A DNA stretch of 5,040 nt from an uncultured Ruminococcus sp. (GTDB lineage Bacteria > Bacillota > Clostridia > Oscillospirales > Ruminococcaceae), in NCBI GenBank assembly GCA_937901485.1, contig CALGTT010000025.1:1-5040 (forward strand), given 5' to 3'. The position numbers and the translations under genes were made by a program. This document shows, piece by piece, positions 1 to 4,850 of the stretch. Below the pieces are notes generated by a model that was not told where the DNA came from, searched no databases, and worked only from the letters and a program-made list of their open reading frames with translations. Every line of letters begins with the position of its first letter. Position 1 is the first letter of the stretch.

Positions 1-147
1 CATGAGTCCTACCACAACTGTACAAATCGCGAAGAGGATCATGGTGACCAGCGTCAGGGCAGAGAGGGCAGAGGAGATCTGCACACGCTCAGAAGGCTCG
101 TCGGAGAAAATGGGGATCACATAGGGAGAGGGCAGGATGAACAGCAT
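1..147 (-). CDS. C-terminal fragment of a membrane transporter-like protein (5' truncated, runs off the window)
   Basis: Read on the minus strand, this frame is open from 294 down to base 1, and the first ATG of that frame that fits a membrane protein is at 147-145. The 49 visible residues begin MLFILPSPYVIPIF, follow with a polar stretch (SDEPSERVQ), and end in a hydrophobic segment of about 25 residues (ALTLVTMILFAICTVVVGL) typical of a last transmembrane helix. The pattern of a Pro-rich hydrophobic motif, a short acidic loop and a final helix resembles, from memory, the C-terminus of AEC-type (auxin efflux carrier family) permeases of Firmicutes; this is a weak assignment. The three forward frames over the same bases do not look protein-like. 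Upstream of 147 the frame runs antisense through the tape measure gene, so the real N-terminal part is missing. It is probably a gene remnant created by a rearrangement, or an assembly artefact. Confidence 0.4.
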   Translation of the reverse strand, partial: MLFILPSPYVIPIFSDEPSERVQISSALSALTLVTMILFAICTVVVGLM

Positions 148-150
148 CAA
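130..150. other. Breakpoint between unrelated sequence and the tail operon
   Basis: Left of this point the minus strand reads as a membrane protein. Right of it the plus strand reads as the tape measure protein. In the tape measure frame there is a TAG at 122-124, and the residues coded before it (bases 2-121) are not tape-measure-like. Both genes lack their 5' parts and diverge from the same place, which is the signature of an inversion, a deletion or a chimeric join. The exact base cannot be fixed, because membrane-protein-like reading extends to about 147 and tape-measure-like reading starts at about 137-143. TAG is used as an ordinary stop at 1557, 3409 and 4835, so stop-codon reassignment does not explain it. 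Confidence 0.55.
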
Positions 151-979
151 GTCCGCGTTCAGCAACGCCCCCAGCTGGTTCAGCACAAAATTCACGCAGG
201 CATACAGCAACGTCAGGGATGCATTTTCCGGCACAGGAACGTGGTTTGAGGATCTGAACAGCCAGATCGAGGGCGCATTCTCCACGGTGGACAGCTACCT
301 CGGCACGAAGTTTGGTGACGGCTGGACGAATATCAAGGAGAAATTCAGCGGCGCGAAATCCCATTTTGAAACCGTCTGGAACGACATGAAAACCGCCTTT
401 GCCAATGGTGATGTCGGCGGATGGTTCAGAGAACAGTTCCAAGCCGGCTACGACAATATCACAAGCGTGTTTGACGGTATGGGCGGCTACTGGCAGGATA
501 TCTGGGACGGCATTGGCAGCGGTGCACGGGATTGGGTCAACTCCCTGCTTGACAAACTGGATGCGCTGGGCTACCACATCGAAACGCTGCTCAATGGCTT
601 GGTCGATGGCTTTAATTCCGTTCTGAGTTTCAACATCCCTGAGCACGTCCCCATTGTCGGCGGTACAAGCTTCGGGCTGAATATGGCATATGTGGATATT
701 CCACCCATTCCGCGTCTTGCAACGGGTACAGTCGTTCCGGCGAACTACGGCGAATTCCTTGCTGTCCTCGGTGACAACCGCAGAGAAACAGAGGTCGTGT
801 CTCCGCTGTCCACCATTGAGAGGGCACTGGAGAACGTCATGAACCGCCGGAAGCTGCCGCAGCAGGGCGGCGACATCCATCTGAATGTCAAGCTTGACGG
901 CAAGACGGTGTACAAGACTGTGATCCGCAAGAACAACGAATCCATCCGCATGACTGGCAAGAATCCGCTAAATCCATAA
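137..979 (+). CDS. Phage tail tape measure protein, C-terminal part (N-terminus lost)
   Basis: The visible 280 residues are the end of a tail tape measure protein, which spans the tail tube, fixes its length and is ejected ahead of the DNA. Residues 1-125 carry a loose repeat built on AF/KF/VF followed by an aromatic residue, with phenylalanines at 8, 30, 48, 70, 88 and 112, spaced about 18-24 residues, as in many Firmicutes tape measures. Residues 188-226 (PPIPRLATGTVVPANYGEFL onward, then LGDNRRETEVVSPLSTIE) match the conserved C-terminal pattern of this family. Residues 247-280 form a short tail rich in Val and Lys that ends KNPLNP. Complete tape measures are usually several hundred to over a thousand residues, so most of the protein is absent. 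The ATG at 137 is only the first in-frame start after the TAG at 122 and is probably not a natural start, even though purine-rich bases precede it. Confidence 0.85.
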   Translation: MNSIKSAFSNAPSWFSTKFTQAYSNVRDAFSGTGTWFEDLNSQIEGAFSTVDSYLGTKFGDGWTNIKEKFSGAKSHFETVWNDMKTAFANGDVGGWFREQFQAGYDNITSVFDGMGGYWQDIWDGIGSGARDWVNSLLDKLDALGYHIETLLNGLVDGFNSVLSFNIPEHVPIVGGTSFGLNMAYVDIPPIPRLATGTVVPANYGEFLAVLGDNRRETEVVSPLSTIERALENVMNRRKLPQQGGDIHLNVKLDGKTVYKTVIRKNNESIRMTGKNPLNP

Positions 980-1012
980 AGAAAAGAACCTGACAGTAAA
1001 CCAGAAAGGGGG

Positions 1013-1026
1013 GGCGGCGAACCGCC
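1013..1026. repeat. Short GC hairpin in unit 1
   Basis: GGCGG (1013-1017) pairs with CCGCC (1022-1026) across the loop CGAA. This is a five-base-pair stem with a compact tetraloop, seen directly. No T-run follows. Confidence 0.5.
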
Positions 1027-1036
1027 GCTGGCAATC

Positions 1037-1064
1037 GTTGCCTTTGCCTGCGGCAAGCGGCAAC
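1037..1064. repeat. Inner hairpin of unit 1
   Basis: GTTGCC (1037-1042) pairs with GGCAAC (1059-1064), and inside it TTGCC (1044-1048) pairs with GGCAA (1052-1056) around a TGC loop, with a small internal bulge. This gives 11 Watson-Crick pairs in total. No T-run follows on either strand, so it is unlikely to be a terminator. Confidence 0.65.
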
Positions 1065-1068
1065 AGGT

Positions 1069-1088
1069 ATGCCGTGCATCCCCCATTC
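1069..1088. repeat. 20-base direct repeat, copy 1
   Basis: This sequence is identical over 20 bases to 1150-1169 and starts 81 bases before it. It contains the CCCCC arm that can pair with the GGGGG at the start of its own unit, or alternatively with the GGGGG of unit 2 at 1099-1103. Confidence 0.85.
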
Positions 1089-1120
1089 AGAATAGAAAGG
1101 GGGCTTGGGGGATAAGCGCG

Positions 1121-1145
1121 GCATCTTGCGCGTAGCGCAAGGTGC
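1121..1145. repeat. Inner hairpin of unit 2
   Basis: GCATCTTGCGC (1121-1131) pairs with GCGCAAGGTGC (1135-1145) around a three-base GTA loop. The stem is 11 pairs long with one G-T wobble. It takes the place that the 1037-1064 hairpin holds in unit 1 but has an unrelated sequence, so the structure is conserved rather than the bases. No T-run follows. Confidence 0.75.
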
Positions 1146-1149
1146 ACCC

Positions 1150-1169
1150 ATGCCGTGCATCCCCCATTC
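1150..1169. repeat. 20-base direct repeat, copy 2
   Basis: This is an exact copy of 1069-1088. It is followed by TAAATCAGAA (1170-1179), which resembles TAAACCAGAA (997-1006) at the left edge of the element (9 of 10 bases). The near-match could be a target duplication or a further degenerate copy of the unit boundary. Confidence 0.85.
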
Positions 1170-1181
1170 TAAATCAGAATC

Positions 1182-1559
1182 ATGAACACACCTGAACTGA
1201 TCCTCGACGGCGTGAAACTGCCGACTCCCGCAAGGGATGGCATTGCCGTCACGCCGAATCGTATCTGGTCGGAGAATGCCGGACGTAATACGGCAACGGG
1301 TAAAATGGTCGGCGATATCATCGCGGTGAAATATACTGTCAGCGTGACCTACAGTCAGCTTTCTGACGAGGAAATGCAGTTGATCTTCGACCTGCTTTCC
1401 GCGGTCGATCCTTGGCATACCCTGCGCTTTCCGCTGAAGGACGGTACACGCGCCATGATTTGCTATGCTGCCGATCCGACCTATGTCATGCGGCAGTTTG
1501 ATATGCACAAACGCCGCCCGTATTACAGCGGTGTCACGCTGGAATTTATCGAACAGTAG
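1182..1559 (+). CDS. Small tail protein in the distal-tail (Dit-like) position
   Basis: This is a 125-residue soluble protein coded directly after the tape measure and before the hub, where Gram-positive siphophages carry the distal tail protein. It reads as a compact alternating beta fold: a start resembling a strand (ELILDGVKLPTPA), a central RNTATGKMVGDIIAVKYTVS stretch (residues 35-54), a helix-like segment SDEEMQLIFDLL (61-72), then strands ending GVTLEFIEQ. The RNxxGKxxGDIIAxK pattern recurs, from memory, in small tail proteins of clostridial phages, including families without an assigned function. It is much shorter than a two-domain Dit (usually over 200 residues), so it would be a one-domain version or another minor tail protein. 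The start is forced: an in-frame TAA lies at 1170-1172. There is no Shine-Dalgarno before it, unlike every later gene. No signal peptide or membrane segment is visible. Confidence 0.7.
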   Translation: MNTPELILDGVKLPTPARDGIAVTPNRIWSENAGRNTATGKMVGDIIAVKYTVSVTYSQLSDEEMQLIFDLLSAVDPWHTLRFPLKDGTRAMICYAADPTYVMRQFDMHKRRPYYSGVTLEFIEQ

Positions 1560-1563
1560 GAGG
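1558..1563 (+). promoter_or_regulatory. Ribosome binding site of the hub gene
   Basis: A perfect AGGAGG lies five bases before the ATG at 1569 and overlaps the TAG stop (1557-1559) of the preceding gene. The overlap implies translational coupling and confirms the start. Confidence 0.85.
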
Positions 1564-1568
1564 ACGTT

Positions 1569-2759
1569 ATGTATCAGATCGTAAGCAATGCCGTCAATCA
1601 GGCGATCATGCGCACGAGCAGAACGTTCCGCCTGCTGCTTGATTTCGGTCATTTCTCGGTCAGCGGCTCGGATGTGGGGCGTGCGACCATTGAGCACACC
1701 ATGAGCGATGATGAGACACTGCACATTGGTGACGTGATCTCCCGACGCGCTGAAATCGACCTGTACACAGCGCGGAGCGTCCGCAAAAGTGATGTGTTCC
1801 GGCTCTATCTCTATCTGCTCGACCACACAGGAGAGCGTACACAGCCCGCAACGCACCGAAGCCTTTCGCAGTGGTCGCACAGGGAGCTTTCCATGTTCAC
1901 GCATCGGGAGATCGCACTGCTCGGCAGGACGAAAGATCCTGACGGTGTTCCGCTCGATGCGTACTACATCCCGATGGGTGAGTATGTCGTCCGCAGTGTG
2001 AAGCTGTCCGGCAGCACGACCACGATCGCAGCTTATGACAGACTTTCCGGCGCGGATGCGGTTTATGTCCCCACGATCAGCTTTCCTGCGGATGCCGGTG
2101 CGGTGACGGAAGACATTCTCCGGCAGCTTGGCATTTCCGGCAGGATCCCGGTCAGCGGCGGCGCACTTCTGACATCGGATGCAGAAGAGCTTCTGACTGC
2201 GGATGCAGGGGAGCTGCTTGTTTCTGCGGAGTTCAGCTTCACCATTCCGGCGATACCGGAGGGGAGTACCTGCCGCGAGATCCTCGGCGCGATCGCGGCA
2301 ATGTACGGAGGTAACGCAGTCCTCGACCGTGACGGCAGGCTGACGACGATGTTTGTCAGCCGCGCCGGTGCGGAATTTGATGCGGATAGAGTGGATGAGC
2401 CGGAGCTTGCCGCGGCGGATGTCTCTCTGTCCGGTATGCGCTGCTATCTCGGCGAGGAAAACACGCTGACGGCCGGCGATCCTGACGGCGCATATGCGAT
2501 GGAGTTCACCTGCCCTTATATGACACAGGAACGCCTGAATGTGCTCTGGAACGAGCTTCGGTTCTTTCGCTGGAGACCGGCACAGGTGCACGAGCGCCTT
2601 GCCGATCCGCGGCGCGACCTTGGCGATCTGCGCTATTACACATCGGCGAGGATCGGCAGAGTCAGCATTCCAGTCATGGGGCTTATCTTTCATTTTGACG
2701 GCGGTCTGTCCGCCGATGTGACTGCCTGCGGGCAGACGGAAGAAACGGAGGTATTATAA
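1569..2759 (+). CDS. Tail hub / Tal-like N-terminal baseplate protein
   Basis: This 396-residue protein resembles the hub (gp27/Tal N-terminal) proteins that plug the tail tip and hold the fibres. Visible hallmarks are DDETLHIGDVISRRAEIDLY (residues 47-66), which is the usual 'G..v...i.i.l' strand pair; IPMGEYVVRSVKLSGSTTTI followed by AAYDRLSGADAVY (134-166); STCREILGAIAAMYGGNAVL (233-252) with DGRL after it; and a C-terminal beta segment RIGRVSIPVMGLIFHFDGG (361-379). No lysin or peptidase domain follows, so this is a hub without the C-terminal enzyme found in long Tal proteins. Two separate eight-residue tandem repeats interrupt the fold, at 95-118 and 200-222. The gene begins at a strong AGGAGG and ends in TAATG overlapping the next start. 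Family-level assignment is fairly sure; the exact structural role is inferred from order. Confidence 0.75.
   Translation: MYQIVSNAVNQAIMRTSRTFRLLLDFGHFSVSGSDVGRATIEHTMSDDETLHIGDVISRRAEIDLYTARSVRKSDVFRLYLYLLDHTGERTQPATHRSLSQWSHRELSMFTHREIALLGRTKDPDGVPLDAYYIPMGEYVVRSVKLSGSTTTIAAYDRLSGADAVYVPTISFPADAGAVTEDILRQLGISGRIPVSGGALLTSDAEELLTADAGELLVSAEFSFTIPAIPEGSTCREILGAIAAMYGGNAVLDRDGRLTTMFVSRAGAEFDADRVDEPELAAADVSLSGMRCYLGEENTLTAGDPDGAYAMEFTCPYMTQERLNVLWNELRFFRWRPAQVHERLADPRRDLGDLRYYTSARIGRVSIPVMGLIFHFDGGLSADVTACGQTEETEVL
1851..1922 (+). repeat. Three in-frame 24-base repeats (octapeptide THRxLSxW type) in the hub gene
   Basis: Residues 95-102, 103-110 and 111-118 read THRSLSQW, SHRELSMF and THREIALL: [T/S]-H-R-[S/E]-[L/I]-[S/A]-x-hydrophobic, three times with no spacing. 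The underlying bases have diverged while the protein pattern is kept, which suggests selection on the protein. The block sits between two regions of the predicted beta fold, like an inserted arm. Confidence 0.75.
2166..2213 (+). repeat. Two in-frame 24-base tandem repeats (LLTSDAEE / LLTADAGE) in the hub gene
   Basis: Bases 2166-2189 and 2190-2213 are 20 of 24 identical and code LLTSDAEE and LLTADAGE. A degenerate third copy (LLVSAEF) follows. The higher base identity than in the 1851-1922 repeats suggests a more recent duplication. Confidence 0.75.
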
Positions 2760-3073
2760 TGGCTTATCAGTCTGAATTCGAAGGTGCACAGATGGAGACA
2801 GCATTCCATCGTGTGACCAACATGCTGACAGGTACAGCAGAGATCACAGCAAGCATCAACGGTCACGGCTACGCATTTGTCAGAGGCGTGCATTTCGGTG
2901 GGGCAGCCCCCAAAGTGTTTGCATCCGTGCGCGGTCTGGACAGCGAGATTTCCGCATCCGCCGGCGTAGCACCGCAGTATAACGCGGCGGACGGTGTGCT
3001 CCTGCTCCAGCTGTTCGGTGAGGGGATCAACGGCGGAGAGAGGTACGCGGTGGATTTCCTGCTTGTAGAATAG
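2759..3073 (+). CDS. Small baseplate/fibre adaptor protein, function unknown
   Basis: This 104-residue protein is coded in the receptor-binding block. The N-terminus (YQSEFEGAQMETAFHRVTNM, residues 3-22) follows the 'xGAQxxxAxxxV' pattern found at the start of many phage tail fibres and baseplate proteins, where it forms a short docking helix. Residues 26-104 look like an all-beta domain (AEITASINGHGYAFVRGVHF, then a FASVRGLDSEISAS strand pair and a final RYAVDFLLVE strand). It could be a small fibre-anchoring or carbohydrate-binding module, with a faint resemblance to H-type lectin-like folds, but I cannot name a family. Its ATG overlaps the hub stop (TAATG), and CGGAGG lies seven bases upstream, so it is translationally coupled to the hub. 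No signal peptide or membrane segment is visible. Confidence 0.65.
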   Translation: MAYQSEFEGAQMETAFHRVTNMLTGTAEITASINGHGYAFVRGVHFGGAAPKVFASVRGLDSEISASAGVAPQYNAADGVLLLQLFGEGINGGERYAVDFLLVE

Positions 3074-3078
3074 GGGGG
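3073..3078 (+). promoter_or_regulatory. Atypical G-run ribosome site of the 109-aa gene
   Basis: Six G bases lie three bases before the ATG at 3082 and just after the TAG stop of the previous gene. This departs from the AGGAGG used by the neighbours and sits close to the start, so translation from this site may be weaker, or sustained by coupling. Confidence 0.45.
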
Positions 3079-3081
3079 CTT

Positions 3082-3411
3082 ATGGCAGATCGTTTTGAAC
3101 TTGTACAGCCGGAGCCGGATGACCTGTATGATATCGGCGTGTACAACGGCAACGTACAGAAGCTTGCGGAAAACGCGCTGAAAAGTGTGAATGTGGCATC
3201 TTTGCGCGTGATGAGTGAGGAGGATTACGCTCTTGCAAAGAAGTCCGGAGATGAGCTTTATCTGGTGCTTGGCGCGTCGGATTTCACGCTGTATCTCGGC
3301 ACGATGCCGATGCAGTCCGGCTCTGCCGTGTCACTTTCCGCAGAATCCCTCCGCTCCCACCCCCTGCTCGGCAGTGTGATGGGCACAGAGGAGAACGTAC
3401 AGGAGGTGTAG
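3082..3411 (+). CDS. Small tail-fibre-like adaptor protein
   Basis: This 109-residue protein shares motifs with the N-terminal parts of phage tail fibres. DDLYDIGVYNGNVQKLAENA (residues 13-32) matches the 'YdidvyN.N..ki.e' segment that often opens baseplate fibres, and VMSEEDYALAKKSGDELYLV (43-62) followed by FTLYLGTMP matches the 'eY..l...d.nTLYLv....iYLG' module seen in Clostridia tail proteins. It then ends with about 35 low-complexity residues instead of continuing into a fibre shaft. It may be a freestanding adaptor between baseplate and fibre, or the remaining head of a fibre whose distal part has been replaced by the next gene. It ends one base before the next ATG, and its last codons carry that gene's AGGAGG. 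Confidence 0.65.
   Translation: MADRFELVQPEPDDLYDIGVYNGNVQKLAENALKSVNVASLRVMSEEDYALAKKSGDELYLVLGASDFTLYLGTMPMQSGSAVSLSAESLRSHPLLGSVMGTEENVQEV
3401..3406 (+). promoter_or_regulatory. Ribosome binding site of the fibre gene
   Basis: AGGAGG lies six bases before the ATG at 3413 and inside the coding end of the preceding gene. It settles the fibre start in a different frame from that gene, so the two are separate proteins rather than a frameshifted one. Confidence 0.8.
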
Positions 3412-3412
3412 T

Positions 3413-4837
3413 ATGATCCAGACTTATATCGGCGAGGGATTGGTATCCCTTGCGGAAAAATTGCAGGAGCTTTGGAGTTTTAAAAAGATCGAAACCTCGG
3501 AAAACGGGGAGCTTCAGCTATGGCTCTCGGAGGAAAATTACATCGGATTTAAGGCTGATATGTGCCGCATTGTAAGTGTGTTCGCAAGGAGCCACAATAT
3601 CATCTCCACGAGTGATGCGGCGTATCAGTGGAAGATCGTCTGTACTGCTTGCGGAATTGCATTTGGATCTGATGCATACTCGGAAATCTACACGTTTATC
3701 GGCAGAACGATCCGATATGACGGCGTGGAAAGTGTGGGCTGTGTCGCGAGGTCGTACTCCACTTCAAACTACGCGATTTTTGCAGACTCCCAGTCAACTT
3801 ATGAAACGCTTTCCTACTCATATCGTTTTGCAAAGAGCGACTACTACACGCAGATTTATAACGTAGCCTGCGCCTCAGCTCCTGTGTATTTCCCTGATAT
3901 CTATTTTATTGCGTGCAGCCCGCAGGACACCACTCGCATCACGCAAATCGGTGCGGATTTGTACTTTTGTAACGAATTTATCGCACTTCGCGACACTCCG
4001 GCGCAGACAGGCACGGGCGGTGAGTCCGTTGACTTGTCGAACTACTACACCGCGCCGCAGGTTGACACGAAGATCCGCGCAGTGGAGCAGGTGATCGCGG
4101 GGTTGGAGAGCGGTCTGCGCGGGGAGATCGAGAGTGTTGCAGCAGATATTTCCGTTTTGCAGAATACTGCGCAGAACATGTCGCGTACCTTTGCGGCAAC
4201 CGCCGAGCAGGAGGTTCGCGATGCTCTGCAGTTTGCGGCAGCGCATCCGGGATGTTATCTCGACATCACGCTCCCCGCAGGGATGAATGTTACACTCCCG
4301 ACGATGTACATTTTTAACGCGACAATCAAGATCACAGGCACACAGCAGAACAGCATCAACACCAACACGATCACCTTTGAGCAGACCAGCACAACCAGCA
4401 ATCTGCATTTCGAGAACACGTCTCTTAAGCTAAGCAACCTCGACTTGGTGGGCGATAACGCAACGGCATCCGCTTCGCGCGGTACGCTCCGCGCGGAAAC
4501 AGGATCGTATATCTATATCAACAAATGCAGATTCCGTCAGGCAGAAGGCAGTCAGAACCTCGGCTGTTGCGTGGAGGCTCGCGACGCGCAGGGCGGTCTT
4601 ATCGCCAACAGCGAGTTCGGATTGTCGAGTACATCTGCAAATGCCTGCGGCATCTACTGCTCAGGGAACGTGCTTGTCACCGCGAAATCCTGTACATTTG
4701 CGGCAGACTCCACCACACAGACCATTGCACGGCTGGAGCTTGGCGCGCACTTCGGGCAGCTCGATACGGCATACAACGTAATCCGCACAGCAAATCATGG
4801 TACTGTGTACCGTTTAAACGGCGTAGAACAGGAATAG
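3413..4837 (+). CDS. Tail fibre/spike with coiled coil and C-terminal parallel beta-helix
   Basis: This 474-residue protein is the probable receptor-binding fibre. Three parts are visible. Residues 1-200 form a beta-rich, Tyr- and Cys-containing domain (Cys at 51, 77, 80, 110, 153, 168, 186) that I do not recognise. Residues 207-221 read DLSNYYTAPQVDTKI, a common phage fibre linker, and lead into a likely trimeric coiled coil at 222-258 (heptad-like VEQVIAGLESGLRGEIESVA). Residues 265-474 start with EVRDALQFAAAHPGCYLDIT, the usual entry into a pectate-lyase-type right-handed beta-helix, followed by short strands with Asn/Ser/Thr turns (SYIYINKCRF, GGLIANSEF, NVLVTAKSCTF). No catalytic pair can be identified, so depolymerase activity is not claimed. 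The first domain is less GC-rich than the hub gene, which suits a swappable module. Confidence 0.8.
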   Translation: MIQTYIGEGLVSLAEKLQELWSFKKIETSENGELQLWLSEENYIGFKADMCRIVSVFARSHNIISTSDAAYQWKIVCTACGIAFGSDAYSEIYTFIGRTIRYDGVESVGCVARSYSTSNYAIFADSQSTYETLSYSYRFAKSDYYTQIYNVACASAPVYFPDIYFIACSPQDTTRITQIGADLYFCNEFIALRDTPAQTGTGGESVDLSNYYTAPQVDTKIRAVEQVIAGLESGLRGEIESVAADISVLQNTAQNMSRTFAATAEQEVRDALQFAAAHPGCYLDITLPAGMNVTLPTMYIFNATIKITGTQQNSINTNTITFEQTSTTSNLHFENTSLKLSNLDLVGDNATASASRGTLRAETGSYIYINKCRFRQAEGSQNLGCCVEARDAQGGLIANSEFGLSSTSANACGIYCSGNVLVTAKSCTFAADSTTQTIARLELGAHFGQLDTAYNVIRTANHGTVYRLNGVEQE

Positions 4838-4838
4838 T

Positions 4839-4844
4839 AAGGAG
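4839..4844 (+). promoter_or_regulatory. Ribosome binding site of the lysis-cassette gene
   Basis: AAGGAG lies six bases before the ATG at 4851 and directly after the fibre stop. It fixes the start of the partial gene that follows. Confidence 0.8.
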
Positions 4845-4850
4845 AAACCA

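Larger units (their letters stand above)
1003..1088. repeat. Hairpin repeat unit 1
   Basis: The unit begins AGAAAGGGGG (1003-1012) and ends with the 20-base sequence ATGCCGTGCATCCCCCATTC (1069-1088). Its start and end are imperfectly complementary: GGGGG pairs with CCCCC (1080-1084), flanked by AGAA and TTC. Between them lie a small GGCGG/CCGCC hairpin (1013-1026) and a stronger one at 1037-1064. It is adjacent to unit 2, which has the same ends but a different interior. Confidence 0.65.
1094..1170. repeat. Hairpin repeat unit 2
   Basis: The unit begins AGAAAGGGGG (1094-1103) and ends with the same 20-base sequence as unit 1 plus a T, giving an imperfect terminal inverted repeat, AGAAAGGGGG against CCCCCATTCT (9 of 10 complementary). 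The interior holds a second G-run (1107-1111) and the hairpin at 1121-1145. Its right end lies only 11 bases from the next start codon. Confidence 0.65.
980..1181. other. Non-coding spacer with structured repeats inside the tail operon
   Basis: About 200 bases separate the tape measure stop from the next start, while every later junction in the operon overlaps or has under 30 bases. I see no convincing ORF, promoter or tRNA here. The hairpins are not followed by a T-run on either strand, so they are not ordinary intrinsic terminators. Almost all of the spacer is taken up by the two repeat units at 1003-1088 and 1094-1170. Confidence 0.7.

Noticed and set aside
2..124. Tape measure continuing upstream through a read-through or recoded TAG at 122
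   Set aside because: The residues coded before the TAG are not tape-measure-like, the opposite strand is protein-like instead, and TAG ends three other genes in the window.
89..880. A 263-codon minus-strand frame opposite the tape measure gene
   Set aside because: It is antisense to a recognisable tape measure C-terminus, has no ribosome site or fold-like pattern, and crosses the left junction without any change of character.
1037..1145. Intrinsic transcription terminators at the two spacer hairpins
   Set aside because: Neither stem is followed by a run of T on the plus strand or the complement, and downstream tail genes have no visible promoter of their own.
1003..1170. A small CRISPR array or diversity-generating template repeat
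   Set aside because: There are only two 20-base repeats, with complementary G/C-run ends and hairpin interiors rather than unique spacers, and no cas or reverse transcriptase gene is present. The interior of neither unit matches the fibre gene by eye.
888..2693. A 601-codon open frame on the minus strand
   Set aside because: It runs antisense through the tape measure end, the repeat spacer, the 125-aa gene and the hub gene. Its product is rich in Arg, His and Cys with no domain pattern, and the plus-strand genes have ribosome sites and family motifs. It is a by-product of GC-rich codon usage.
3875..4408. A 177-codon minus-strand frame opposite the fibre gene
   Set aside because: The plus strand carries the coiled coil and beta-helix entry here. 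The antisense product is Arg/Cys-rich and featureless.
4474..4497. GC-rich inverted repeat (GCGCGG, six-base loop, CCGCGC) within the fibre gene
   Set aside because: It lies inside well-supported beta-helix coding sequence, codes RGTLRAE in frame, and has no T-run. It is probably a side effect of Arg codons.
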